From NCBI GenBank assembly GCA_900542145.1, contig UQMF01000011.1, forward strand, positions 28,030 to 92,029: a stretch of DNA of 64,000 nt, given 5' to 3'. Shown piece by piece: positions 16,738 through 24,792 of the stretch; within the stretch, counting starts at the first letter, position 1; each line of letters opens with the position of its first letter. The position numbers and the translations under genes were made by a program. Below the pieces are notes generated by a model that was given only the letters and a program-made list of their open reading frames with translations, was not told the DNA's origin and ran no database searches. Source of the DNA: an uncultured Oscillospiraceae bacterium (lineage in GTDB: Bacteria > Bacillota > Clostridia > Oscillospirales > Ruminococcaceae).

Positions 16738-16766
16738 TTGATTTTTGCCGGATAATATGATAGAAT
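16738..16766 (+). promoter_or_regulatory. Sigma-A promoter of the SLOG gene
   Basis: TTGATT at 16738-16743, 17 bases, TAGAAT at 16761-16766. A weak hairpin with CGCTCT and TTT just upstream (about 16674-16712) may end the PP2C transcript. Confidence 0.7.
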
Positions 16767-16799
16767 AAATACAACGTTCTTTCATAGAAAGGTGATCGT

Positions 16800-17288
16800 A
16801 TGTACAGAGTATCGTTCACGGGTTACCGGCCGCAGAAGCTTCCCTTTTTCAGCGAGGAGGATCCCATGTGTGTGGATCTTAAAAACAGAATATACCGACA
16901 GGTGGAGAAGCTGTACGAGCACGGTGCTGACGACTTTTACACCGGAATGGCGCTTGGCGTTGACATGTGGTGCGCGGAGGCAGTACTCCGCCTGCGTGAG
17001 ATTCATCCGGAGGTCAGGCTTAACGCGGTGATACCCTGCCGGGGGCAGGAGAGCAGGTGGAGCGCCCGGGAGCAGCAGCGCTATCAGAAGATACTTGCGC
17101 AGTGCAGCAAGGTTATGTGCCTTTCCGACAGCTACACGAAGGAATGCATGATGAAGCGAAACAGGGCGCTGGTGGAGCTTTGCGACCTGCTGGTGGCTGT
17201 ATTCGACGGAAAGCCCGGAGGAACTAAGTTCACCGTGGACTACGCGGCAAAGCTGGGAAGAAAAACGATCGTCATTCCGCCGATGTGA
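16800..17288 (+). CDS. SLOG-superfamily (DUF1273/YpsA-like) protein
   Basis: A 162-residue Rossmann-like protein of the SLOG group, related to YpsA. Family signatures are FTGYRPQKLPF near the N terminus, FYTGMALGVDMWCAEAVL as the nucleotide-binding Gly-rich region, VIPCRGQESRWS and DLLVAVFDGKPGGTKFTVDYA. SLOG proteins bind nucleotides or nucleotide-derived ligands; the cellular role of this branch (cell division or stress links in Bacillus YpsA) is not settled. It is single-gene, with its own promoter, and convergent with trkH; the gap carries the second terminator-nested element. Confidence 0.88.
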   Translation: MYRVSFTGYRPQKLPFFSEEDPMCVDLKNRIYRQVEKLYEHGADDFYTGMALGVDMWCAEAVLRLREIHPEVRLNAVIPCRGQESRWSAREQQRYQKILAQCSKVMCLSDSYTKECMMKRNRALVELCDLLVAVFDGKPGGTKFTVDYAAKLGRKTIVIPPM

Positions 17289-17310
17289 GCGGCGCTATAA
17301 TAAAACAAAA

Positions 17311-17604
17311 GGTGGATCCCTGAGGGAATCCACCTGAGACCGTCGAAAAATCCCCTAAAGGGGCTTTTCCGCCGAACAAACCACTGGCTTGGCTTTGCCA
17401 AGCCTTACGCATTTTATCTTCGATAAAATGCACGCTGCGCGCGTAAGGAATAAGGCGAAGCCGTTTCCAATACACTTGTGCGGTTAGAAGTGTTTTTCTC
17501 CCCGGGAAACCCGTGGAGAAAAATGTATTTTAAAAGCCTGCTTCGCAGGCAAATTTCACTTTTTCTACAAACTGAGGTGGATTCCTGAGGGAATCCACCT
17601 TTTG
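17311..17604. mobile_element. Structured element nested between two copies of a terminator (copy 2)
   Basis: A 24-base hairpin (GGTGGATYCCTGAGGGAATCCACC) is present at 17311-17334 and 17576-17599, with one T/C difference; the second copy is followed by TTTT. The 241-bp unit between has terminal inverted repeats TGAGACCGTCGAAAAA (17335-17350) and TTTTTCTACAAACTGA (17560-17575). Its stems (17352-17363, 17386-17404, 17409-17431, 17493-17523 and 17536-17550) follow the same order as in copy 1 but with different, compensating bases. It fills the 322-bp gap between the SLOG gene and convergent trkH. Confidence 0.75.
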
Positions 17605-17610
17605 CTATGT

Positions 17611-19044
17611 TTATCTTTTCCATGTGGCAGGGGTGAACAGCAGCAGCATGGGGAAAAGCTCCAGTCTGCCGGCTATCATGTCGAATATCAGCACTATCTT
17701 CGACTGGTTGGAGAAGAAACTGAAGTTTGATATGGGACCTACCAGTTCAAGTCCGGGTCCTACATTATTTATCGTTGCGGAAACCGCGGTGAAGGACGTT
17801 ATCAGGTCGTGATTGTCAAAGGATATCAATATCAGTGATATTATAAATATCATCATGTACGCCACCATGAACACATTCACGGAACGCACCGTTTCATGGT
17901 CAATGGTGTGGGAATCCATCTTGATCTTCTTGACCTGGTGCGGCTGTATCATAGTCTGAAGCTCCTTTGCCATGCCCTTGAACAGGATTATCACACGGGA
18001 TATCTTGATTCCGCCGCAGGTGCTGCCGGCGCAGGCTCCGATGAACATGAGTATCACGAGGATCGTCCGGGAAAGCTCCGGCCACAGGTTGAAATCCACT
18101 GTGGAGAATCCCGTCGTGGACATTATCGAAGCCACGGTGAACGCGGAATGCCGCAGCGCTTCTCCCGTGCCGCTGAACTGTCCGGCAATGTTGAAGGTTA
18201 TCAGCAGGGTCGCGGCTGTGTAGATTATAAAGAACGTTCTCATCTCAAGGTTGAATGCGTCTTTTATCTTCCTCGTCAGAAGCAGGAAGTAGCAGTTGAA
18301 ATTCACCGAAAACAGCAGCATGAATACTGTTATCACTATCTGGATATACGGCGAGAAGCTTCCCATGCTGGAGTTGTAGAATCCGAAGCCGCCGGTGCCG
18401 CCGGTGGCGAAGCTTGTGTTCAGTGCCTCATATACTGTCATTCCGCCGAAGAGCAGCATAACAAATTCGATCGTGGTGAGCACAAGATAGATGGAATACA
18501 GCAGCATTGCCGTAGTCTTGACGCGCGGCACCAGCTTGCTGACGGACGGCCCCGGGCTTTCCGCCTTCATAATGTGCATGTTCTGGCCGCCGGAGAGGGG
18601 GATAAATGCCATGATGAACACCAGCACGCCCATTCCGCCTACCCAGTGGGTGAAGCTCCTCCACATGCGCGAGGCGTGGGAGATGGCTTCCACATCGGAC
18701 AGGATACTTGCGCCGGTGGTGGTGAATCCCGACACGGACTCAAAGAGCGCGTCGATGAAGTTCGGGATCTCCCCGGAAAGATAGAACGGCAGCGCGCCGA
18801 ACGCACTCAGTACTATCCAGCTGAGGGATACTATCACGCAGCCCTCGCGTGCGTACAGCTGACGCTTTTCCGGTTTTTTCAGTATCAGCAGGCTTCCTAT
18901 CAGCAGGCACACGCTGGCGGACAGCAGGTAAGTCCACAGGGCGGATTCACCGAATGCCAGCGCCGTTATCGAGGGCACTGCAAGGAACATTCCCTCAAAC
19001 AGCAGTATCCAGCCGAGAATATATGTTATCATTCTGTAGTTCAT
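17611..19044 (-). CDS. trkH: Trk/Ktr-type potassium uptake channel subunit
   Basis: A 477-residue polytopic membrane protein of the TrkH/KtrB family, which conducts K+ into the cell. Four pore-loop repeats are recognisable by their filter glycines, for example SVSGFTTTGASIL, ATGGTGGFGFYN, MSTTGFSTVDFNLW and SATINNVGPGLE. The gene follows trkA by 12 bases on the same strand, so both subunits are cotranscribed from the trkA promoter. Complete, with no anomalies seen. Confidence 0.95.
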   Translation of the reverse strand: MNYRMITYILGWILLFEGMFLAVPSITALAFGESALWTYLLSASVCLLIGSLLILKKPEKRQLYAREGCVIVSLSWIVLSAFGALPFYLSGEIPNFIDALFESVSGFTTTGASILSDVEAISHASRMWRSFTHWVGGMGVLVFIMAFIPLSGGQNMHIMKAESPGPSVSKLVPRVKTTAMLLYSIYLVLTTIEFVMLLFGGMTVYEALNTSFATGGTGGFGFYNSSMGSFSPYIQIVITVFMLLFSVNFNCYFLLLTRKIKDAFNLEMRTFFIIYTAATLLITFNIAGQFSGTGEALRHSAFTVASIMSTTGFSTVDFNLWPELSRTILVILMFIGACAGSTCGGIKISRVIILFKGMAKELQTMIQPHQVKKIKMDSHTIDHETVRSVNVFMVAYMMIFIISLILISFDNHDLITSFTAVSATINNVGPGLELVGPISNFSFFSNQSKIVLIFDMIAGRLELFPMLLLFTPATWKR

Positions 19045-19056
19045 GACCGGCTCCTG

Positions 19057-20412
19057 TTACTTGAGAATATCGGTGATATCGTGCAACGCAAGGCGGCTGG
19101 ATACGATTATCACGGCGTCGCCTATCTGCAGGCTGTCATGACCGCGCGGTATGAGCACTTTCTTGTCCCGGAGTATCGCTGCCACAAGCACGTTGGGTTT
19201 GAGCGCAAGTTCCATCAGCGGAACATCGACTACCGGGGACTGCTCCTTTATGATGAACTCTGCGGCTTCGACCTTGCCCTTGATTATGTTGTAGAGGGTT
19301 TCCATGTTGCTGCCGATGGAGCTCCTCATTGCGCGGACATAACGCACGATATTGTCAGAGGTTATGTTCTTGGGATAGATTATCGTATCGAGATCAAGAT
19401 GGTTTATTACGCCGCCGAAGTCGATACGGTTTATTTTTGTCACAAGCTTGCAGTTCCCGGCGCTCTTCGCGAAAAGGGAGAGCAGTATGTTCTCCTCGTC
19501 CAGGTTCGTCAGCGCTACGAACGCGCCGGTATTTTCCAGGCCGGCTTCCAGTAGTATATTCTGGTCGCTGGCGTCGCCGTTGATTATTGTCACATCGTTC
19601 AGCAGTTCGCAGAGTTCCTCGCAGCGTCTGGGATCCTTTTCGATAAGCTTCACCGACATTCCGGAACGGGTCAGCTGTTCGCAGAGGTAGTGCCCGATCT
19701 CGCCGCCGCCGACTATCATGACGTCCTTGACGGAGTTTGTCTTGTACTTGATACGCTTGAAGAAATCCGCCGCCTTGCGCGTGGCGGCAACTATGGAGAT
19801 AACGTCCTTCTCCTCAAACACGAAATCGCCCTTCGGAATATGGACCTCGTCGCCGCGCTCCACGGTGCACACCAGCACATCGCAGTGAAGCTTGGTGGCT
19901 ATCTCCTTGGCGGCGCAGCCCACAAGAGGGCTTCCCTCCGGCAAGCGGAATTTAAGCAGTTCCACCCTGCCTCTGCCGAAGCTGTCTATCTTTATCGCAG
20001 ACGGGAAGCGCAATACGCGCGCTATCTCGTTCGCCGCTGCCTGTTCGGGGTTTATTACCATGGCGAGACCTAATTCGTCCTTCAGGAACGGGGCTTCGGT
20101 GTAATACTGCGGACTTCTCACCCGGGCAATCGTCTGGCAGTTACCTGCTTTCTTCGCGATAAGACAGCACAGCAGATTCAGTTCGTCGGAGCCGGTCACC
20201 GCTATCAGCAGGTCTGCCTTGCTTATCCCGGCTTCCTGCTGGACAAGGTGTGTCGCGCCATTCCCGACTACGCCCATAACATCAAACTGGCTGGATATTT
20301 CATTGACCTTCTTTGCCACCAGGTCAATCACCGTTATATTATTTCCTTCTTCATTGAGCTGCTCCGCAAGCGCTTGTCCGACCTTGCCGCAGCCGACTAT
20401 GATTATATTCAC
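19057..20412 (-). CDS. trkA: Trk system potassium uptake regulatory subunit TrkA
   Basis: A 451-residue cytosolic gating protein with two RCK/TrkA-N nucleotide-binding domains (MNIIIVGCGKVGQALAEQL and DVMIVGGGEIGHYLCEQL) and two TrkA-C domains (for example SPLVGCAAKEIATKL). It binds NAD(H) or ATP and controls the TrkH pore. The start is GTG at 20412, preceded by AAAAAGGAGTATTCT. It leads the trkA-trkH operon. Confidence 0.95.
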   Translation of the reverse strand: MNIIIVGCGKVGQALAEQLNEEGNNITVIDLVAKKVNEISSQFDVMGVVGNGATHLVQQEAGISKADLLIAVTGSDELNLLCCLIAKKAGNCQTIARVRSPQYYTEAPFLKDELGLAMVINPEQAAANEIARVLRFPSAIKIDSFGRGRVELLKFRLPEGSPLVGCAAKEIATKLHCDVLVCTVERGDEVHIPKGDFVFEEKDVISIVAATRKAADFFKRIKYKTNSVKDVMIVGGGEIGHYLCEQLTRSGMSVKLIEKDPRRCEELCELLNDVTIINGDASDQNILLEAGLENTGAFVALTNLDEENILLSLFAKSAGNCKLVTKINRIDFGGVINHLDLDTIIYPKNITSDNIVRYVRAMRSSIGSNMETLYNIIKGKVEAAEFIIKEQSPVVDVPLMELALKPNVLVAAILRDKKVLIPRGHDSLQIGDAVIIVSSRLALHDITDILK

Positions 20413-20469
20413 AGAATACTCCTTTTTTACGGAACTTTCCGATCAGTCTTTTCTTTATTTACAATATAT

Positions 20470-20498
20470 ACTATACACCTTTTTTTCACAATTGTCAA
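20470..20498 (-). promoter_or_regulatory. Sigma-A promoter of trkA-trkH
   Basis: On the minus strand, TTGACA (20498-20493), 17 bases, TATAGT (20475-20470). No convincing plus-strand promoter for the phage-like cassette was found in the same 207-bp gap. Confidence 0.8.
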
Positions 20499-20619
20499 TC
20501 CCGGGCGTTTTCACTCTTGCAGTAAATTGCAGTAATTCAGGGGGTATTATTTAGGTGCGGAAGGGAAACGGGTAATAATCCGGGAACTTCCGACAGAATC
20601 TGATAAGGAGGAATGTGAA

Positions 20620-21984
20620 TTGGGCGTTAAGGACTGGCTGCTACGGACTGGCAGCCGGAATCCCGGGGTGAGCCTTACCGGGTACTACGCTGATATCCAG
20701 AGATGGGAGGACATCTACAACGGCGGCGGTGACTGGAGATACACCCGTAAGGGCGGAATCCAGGGCGGCACCCGTAAGCTGGCTTCCCTTGGAGCGGCAA
20801 AGGCGCTGTGCGGCGAGCTTTCCAGGCTGTGCTTCACCGAGGGCACCACGATGTGCTATTCCGATGATGACACCAGAAAGTTCGTAGAGCGTGTGCTGAG
20901 AGAAAGCCGCTTCACGGAGCGCTTCCCGGGATTCCTGGAGAGGGCGTTCGCGCTGGGCGGCGGAGTAATCCGCGTCTACTACGATGGCAATGTGAGAGTT
21001 GACTTTGTGACTGCGGACTGCTTCGTACCTACTGCGTGGAATTCCCGTGAGATCACCGGCGGCGCTTTCGCTTCCAGGATCATGTCCGGGGGCAGGGGCT
21101 ACGTCCTGGCGGAAACCCAGGAGGTGGACGGGGACGGCGTTGTGATCGAGAACCGACTTTTCCGTGAGGACGGCGCCAGGGCGGATATCCAGGCAGTTAT
21201 CCCGGGACTGGAGGAGCGCAGCCGCATCGACGGGCTGGATTCGCCGCTGTTCGTGTATTTCAGGGCTGGCAGCGCACGCCGCGCGGATTCCGCCGGGGAC
21301 TGTCCGCTGCTGGGCACATCGGTTTTCGCCGGCGCCGAGGATACTCTCAGGAGTATCGACACGGTGTTCGACAGCCTTTCCAGGGAATTCGTCCTGGGAA
21401 AGAAGCGCATTATCGTTCCGGCGTATGCAGTCCGGGGCGAATGGGACGGCGACGGGAACAGGAAGCAGTACTTCGATGTGAACGACGAGGTGTTCCAGGC
21501 AATGTCCACGTCGGACGCGGAGGAACTCCGTATAACCGACAACACTGGTGAACTCCGCGTGACAGAGCATGTGCAGGCGCTCGGGGAACTTCTCGACCTG
21601 TTGTGCATGCAGGCAGGACTCTCCGAGGGGGCGCTTTCCTACAAGGACGGTACGATACGCACCGCCGCAGAGGTGGTCAGCAGGAACAGCCGTACTTACC
21701 GCACGCAGGCGTACTTCCGCAGACTAATTGCGGACGCGCTGGGGCGCATGACGGAGAACATCTGTCGACTGGGGAAACTCGCCGGGGAACTCCCGGACAA
21801 CGCGTCTGAGTGTGCTTCCGTGGTATTCGCGGACGGCGCGGCGGAGGACGACGGAACAAGAACTGACCGTGCGGTGAAGCTTTACAGTGCCGGAATGATT
21901 TCGAGAGCCAGGGCGCTTTCGCAGATCTACGGCATTTCCCTCGAGGACGCACAGGCGATGGAAAGGACGGATTTTGATGGATAA
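20620..21984 (+). CDS. Phage portal protein (SPP1 Gp6-like)
   Basis: A 454-residue protein resembling the portal of tailed phages, the twelve-subunit ring through which DNA enters the capsid. The evidence is overall pattern: an N-terminal RWEDIYNGGGDW, KALCGELSRLCFTE, a central FVYFRAGS..PLLGTSVFAGAEDTLRSID stretch, KKRIIVPAYAV, and the C-terminal EVVSRNSRTYRTQ helix typical of Siphovirus portals. The start is TTG at 20620, eight bases after AAGGAGG. It opens a compact operon of capsid-type genes. No terminase lies upstream: the next gene is divergent trkA, which is unusual since portal normally follows the terminase large subunit. Confidence 0.82.
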   Translation: MGVKDWLLRTGSRNPGVSLTGYYADIQRWEDIYNGGGDWRYTRKGGIQGGTRKLASLGAAKALCGELSRLCFTEGTTMCYSDDDTRKFVERVLRESRFTERFPGFLERAFALGGGVIRVYYDGNVRVDFVTADCFVPTAWNSREITGGAFASRIMSGGRGYVLAETQEVDGDGVVIENRLFREDGARADIQAVIPGLEERSRIDGLDSPLFVYFRAGSARRADSAGDCPLLGTSVFAGAEDTLRSIDTVFDSLSREFVLGKKRIIVPAYAVRGEWDGDGNRKQYFDVNDEVFQAMSTSDAEELRITDNTGELRVTEHVQALGELLDLLCMQAGLSEGALSYKDGTIRTAAEVVSRNSRTYRTQAYFRRLIADALGRMTENICRLGKLAGELPDNASECASVVFADGAAEDDGTRTDRAVKLYSAGMISRARALSQIYGISLEDAQAMERTDFDG

Positions 21985-22336
21985 CGAAGAGATCGTTCAG
22001 CAGGGTATCCAGGAGGATATCCCCGAAATTGCTGAACCTGAGAACGTGGTGCAGGAGGAGCTCCTTGAACAGCTCCGCGGTGAGATCGTGCAGCTGAAGA
22101 TAAAGCTGGCTCTGCTTGTGGGCGGAGCGGCTTCCGGTAAGCTTGACGAGGGCATCAAGTTCGCGGAGGGAATACTCACGGCGGACGGCGTAACTCCTGA
22201 GGAGGCTGCGGCGGAGGTGCTGGAGGAATACCCCCACATCAAGCTTGAAAGGCGCTCTGTTCCCAGAATCTCCGCCGAGAGCGGCGGCAGGGGCGACGGA
22301 TTCGCGGCGATCCGCGGAATCTTCGCCAGAAGATGA
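21977..22336 (+). CDS. Small acidic coiled-coil protein, probable capsid scaffold
   Basis: A 119-residue protein, acidic at the N terminus (NEEIVQQGIQEDIPEIAEPE), with a helical middle (EELLEQLRGEIVQLKIKLAL) and a basic C terminus. Its size, charge pattern and place between portal and capsid genes suit a scaffolding protein, but no catalytic or family motif confirms it. The ATG at 21977 overlaps the portal stop, so translation is coupled. A TTG one codon earlier is possible. Confidence 0.6.
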   Translation: MDNEEIVQQGIQEDIPEIAEPENVVQEELLEQLRGEIVQLKIKLALLVGGAASGKLDEGIKFAEGILTADGVTPEEAAAEVLEEYPHIKLERRSVPRISAESGGRGDGFAAIRGIFARR

Positions 22337-22454
22337 TTCCGTGAGATCCGCGCCCGACGGAAGATAACGGTTCTGCCGCATTGGAATGCCGGTCAGAGGC
22401 GGATCATGGGAGTCATCACGGGTCAAGGGTGGGCGGTGGGTTTACATATATCGC

Positions 22455-22559
22455 ATGCCGTATTACGGCGGAAGGACTGCGCGGCTGGCGCTGCGGCACA
22501 AACAGCGGCTGTTTGCCGGAAAGATAAGGGGTGCGCAGCAGGCTGGTCCGACGCAGTGA
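22455..22559 (+). CDS. Possible 34-residue arginine-rich peptide
   Basis: The 243-bp gap between the scaffold-like and capsid genes contains ATG at 22455 to TGA at 22557. The product would begin MPYYGGRTARLALRHKQRL, strongly basic. No good ribosome site precedes it, and an overlapping 52-codon frame also exists, so the gap might instead be untranslated leader for the capsid gene. Low confidence. Confidence 0.25.
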   Translation: MPYYGGRTARLALRHKQRLFAGKIRGAQQAGPTQ

Positions 22560-22579
22560 ATTAAAGGAGGTAAATACAA

Positions 22580-23470
22580 ATGGCTAATACAATCGAATAT
22601 GCAAAGGTATTTCAGAAGGAACTCGACAAGCAGGTGCTGGAGGGAGCGACCTCCGGCTGGATGGAGGATAATGCCTCCCAGGTGATCTATAACGGCGGCA
22701 GCGAGATCAAGCTGCCCAAGATGTCGCTCCAGGGTCTTGGAAGCTACGACCGCGACGAGGGCTACACCGGAGGCGCAGTGACCTACGCGTACGAAACCTT
22801 CGCGCTGACCCAGGACAGAGGAAGACGCTTCCGCATTGACGCAATAGACGTGGACGAGAGCGGCTTCGGTCTTGCCGCGGCTAACGTTGCGGCGGAATTC
22901 CAGCGCACACAGGTCATTCCTGAGATCGACGCGTACCGCTACTCCAAGCTGGCTGCCGCTGCCGGTATCCGCAAGACCTATACCCCGGACAAGGCTACGG
23001 TCATGTCTACTCTGCTGGCGCAGCTGGGCGAAGTCCGCGATATCACCGGCGACGAGGGCGACGTCGTTATCATTATGAGCCGCCCGGTTTACGATAAACT
23101 CATGCTCTCCGGCGAGATCTCCTACGCGGTCGAATCCTCCAGTTTCAAGCAGGGCGAGCTTGAATTCGGCGTCAAGGCAATCAGCGGCGTTCCGGTAATC
23201 CCCGTGCCCTCTGCCCGTATGAAGTCCGCGTATACTTTTAAGGCTGACGGCGATGGCGGTTTTGCTCCGACGGAGGCGGCTAAGGATATTAATTGGATCA
23301 TCTGCCCTAAGTCCGCACCGATTGCGGTATCCAAGACTGACAACGTGAAGATCATCACTCCCGAGGCGAACCAGTTCGCTGACGCGTGGGATATAGACTA
23401 CCGCAAGTATCACGACCTGTTCGTGCCGGATAACAAGAAGGCTGTTATCGCGGTTTCCCTGGGCGCGTGA
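22580..23470 (+). CDS. Phage major capsid protein
   Basis: A 296-residue major capsid protein. The start (MANTIEYAKVFQKELDKQV), the WMEDNASQVIYNGGSEIKLP block, the YETFALTQDRGRRFRID strand region and the EFQRTQVIPEIDAYRYSKL helix are characteristic of capsid proteins from Firmicute siphophages; an HK97-like fold is expected. It has an excellent ribosome site (AAAGGAGGTAAATACAA), fitting high expression, and a strong hairpin 17 bases after its stop. The reading frame is intact. Confidence 0.88.
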   Translation: MANTIEYAKVFQKELDKQVLEGATSGWMEDNASQVIYNGGSEIKLPKMSLQGLGSYDRDEGYTGGAVTYAYETFALTQDRGRRFRIDAIDVDESGFGLAAANVAAEFQRTQVIPEIDAYRYSKLAAAAGIRKTYTPDKATVMSTLLAQLGEVRDITGDEGDVVIIMSRPVYDKLMLSGEISYAVESSSFKQGELEFGVKAISGVPVIPVPSARMKSAYTFKADGDGGFAPTEAAKDINWIICPKSAPIAVSKTDNVKIITPEANQFADAWDIDYRKYHDLFVPDNKKAVIAVSLGA

Positions 23471-23487
23471 TCGTAAGAAAACAGGCA

Positions 23488-23509
23488 GGGCGGCGGAACT
23501 CCGCCGCCC
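23488..23509 (+). terminator. Strong hairpin directly after the capsid gene
   Basis: GGGCGGCGG pairs perfectly with CCGCCGCCC around a four-base loop; the bases after it (TTATTCT) are a poor U-tract. This suits partial termination or mRNA protection that keeps capsid message above the downstream genes. Confidence 0.6.
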
Positions 23510-23530
23510 TTATTCTGAAAGGAGGATATC

Positions 23531-23935
23531 ATGCTTATAACCGTTGAGGAATACATCGGCATGGGATTTCCGGAGGTGGATTCCAGGAATATTTCCGGCT
23601 GTATTCAGCGCAGCGACTACATCATAGCCGCGCTTACCGAGGGCAGGGCGGAAAAGGCGCTTCAGTCCGGCGGCAGGCAGGCTGAGCTTGTCAAGCAGGC
23701 TGCCGGATTCCAGACATATCAGCTGCTTCGCGAGATGGAACTTATCGACGGTTCCGGGGATTCCAGCTCCGGCAGCGAAAAGGTGACGATCGGGGACTAT
23801 TCCTACAGCACACAGACCAGCAGGGGCAGCACGGCGAATACATTCACCGCAGACTGCGACGAGGCAGGACTGAATACGATACGGCTGCTCAGGGCGGCAG
23901 GCTGCATGTTCGCCGGTGTGGAGGTGCGCGAATGA
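23531..23935 (+). CDS. Head-tail connector (adaptor)-like protein
   Basis: A 134-residue protein of the type that follows the capsid gene in many phages: an N-terminal helical adaptor (MLITVEEYIGMGFPEVD..FNI-like start, SDYIIAALTEGRAEKAL, VKQAAGFQTYQLLREMEL) and a polar middle with SGSEKVTIGDYSYS, also seen in gp6-like connectors. It would sit below the portal ring. The ATG at 23531 follows AAAGGAGGATATC. Its stop overlaps the next start (ATGA). Confidence 0.65.
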   Translation: MLITVEEYIGMGFPEVDSRNISGCIQRSDYIIAALTEGRAEKALQSGGRQAELVKQAAGFQTYQLLREMELIDGSGDSSSGSEKVTIGDYSYSTQTSRGSTANTFTADCDEAGLNTIRLLRAAGCMFAGVEVRE

Positions 23936-24273
23936 AGATAGATCCTATCCCGATAGAATTGCTGACGGACAGCGTTACGCTGCTTACTCCGACTGATTCC
24001 GGGTACTCCGGCACAGTGCTCGGGAATGTCCGTGTAATACGCACAAGCACCGTCACTGACCACCTCGTGACCCACACCAGGGACCGCAGCGAACTGGTGG
24101 TGTATTTCGACTGCGTGAACTCCACCCCAATGGGGACAGAATTTAATGCAGGTCAGTCACTGGAGTATTTCGGAGAAAAGTACGAGATCGTGGAATCCAC
24201 CCTGTTCGCCGGGGAGGAGCCGCACCACTACCGTATCCGCGGAAGAAAGACCAGCGGCGAATTCCACGGCTGA
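23932..24273 (+). CDS. Head closure/minor capsid-like protein
   Basis: A 113-residue, mostly beta protein (ELLTDSVTLLTPTDSGYSG, VRVIRTSTVTDH, GQSLEYFGEKYEIVES). The position just after the connector, the size and the DSVTLL.. opening resemble phage head-closure or putative minor capsid proteins. The start overlaps the preceding stop by four bases. The assignment rests on context more than on a motif. Confidence 0.55.
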   Translation: MKIDPIPIELLTDSVTLLTPTDSGYSGTVLGNVRVIRTSTVTDHLVTHTRDRSELVVYFDCVNSTPMGTEFNAGQSLEYFGEKYEIVESTLFAGEEPHHYRIRGRKTSGEFHG

Positions 24274-24290
24274 GAAAGGAGGAAAACGAC

Positions 24291-24428
24291 GTGACCAAGG
24301 AAATCAAACCCGTGAAATCCACGGAATGCGGCAGGGAGGAAGCCTACCGCCTGGCAAAACTGCTGCGCGCCGGGAGCAGAGAGCTCGCACGGCAGCTGAA
24401 TACCAAAAAGACAAGGAAGCAGCGCTAG
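24291..24428 (+). CDS. Small basic protein of the phage-like cassette
   Basis: A 45-residue, strongly basic protein with a GTG start at 24291 and a perfect ribosome site (AAAGGAGGAAAACGAC). It has a short helical core (REEAYRLAKLLRAGSRELARQ) and a lysine/arginine tail (KKTRKQR). I do not recognise it. The strong ribosome site and the tight fit between neighbours (17 bases before, 9 after) make it a real gene. Confidence 0.65.
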   Translation: MTKEIKPVKSTECGREEAYRLAKLLRAGSRELARQLNTKKTRKQR

Positions 24429-24437
24429 GAGGGACGT

Positions 24438-24782
24438 ATGACTATCACGATAAATAATGTCACGTTTGATAAGGTGACTGAACTTTCCGCAGAGCGTGAA
24501 ACCAGGAGGACGGACATTCACTACAATACGCAGGGAGATATGCTTATCGACCTTGTGAACAGAAAATACCGGTTGAAAGTGCTGTTCGGACTGCTTACCG
24601 AATCCGAACTTAAGGCGCTTCGGGAGTTGTGCAGCGAGATATTCGTAACAGTTTGCTTCCATGCGCCGGAGGGTGATGTTACCGCAGATTTCCACGTTTC
24701 GGACGAGCCGGCGCCAGAGGTCACCGTGATTAATGGCGTGGCTATGTACGGCGGCGTGGAGCTGGAATTCCGGCAGAAGTGA
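24438..24782 (+). CDS. Tail/baseplate-associated protein of the cassette, unknown
   Basis: A 114-residue beta-rich protein (MTITINNVTFDKVTELSAE..., HYNTQGDMLIDLVNRKYRL, LLTESELKALRELCSEIF). Similar short proteins occur beside baseplate genes in prophages, but I cannot name the family. It is ten bases before the next gene and in the same operon. AGGAGGG lies ahead of its ATG. Confidence 0.5.
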   Translation: MTITINNVTFDKVTELSAERETRRTDIHYNTQGDMLIDLVNRKYRLKVLFGLLTESELKALRELCSEIFVTVCFHAPEGDVTADFHVSDEPAPEVTVINGVAMYGGVELEFRQK

Positions 24783-24792
24783 GGTGAGTTGA

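Noticed and set aside
15544..17604. CRISPR-like array, because related hairpin repeats recur.
   Set aside because: Repeats are not regularly spaced, each pair is specific to its locus, and there are no cas genes.
17896..19554. Long plus-strand open frame opposite trkH/trkA.
   Set aside because: It spans two real genes antisense, with no domain and no ribosome site.
20571..20583. GGTAATAATCCGG also occurs in the SigE-like promoter of spoIIIA (59248-59260), hinting that the capsid cassette could be a sporulation operon.
   Set aside because: No CATACANT-like -10 lies at the right distance (the bases there read CAGAATCT), and the implied start would fall within the ribosome site of the portal gene.
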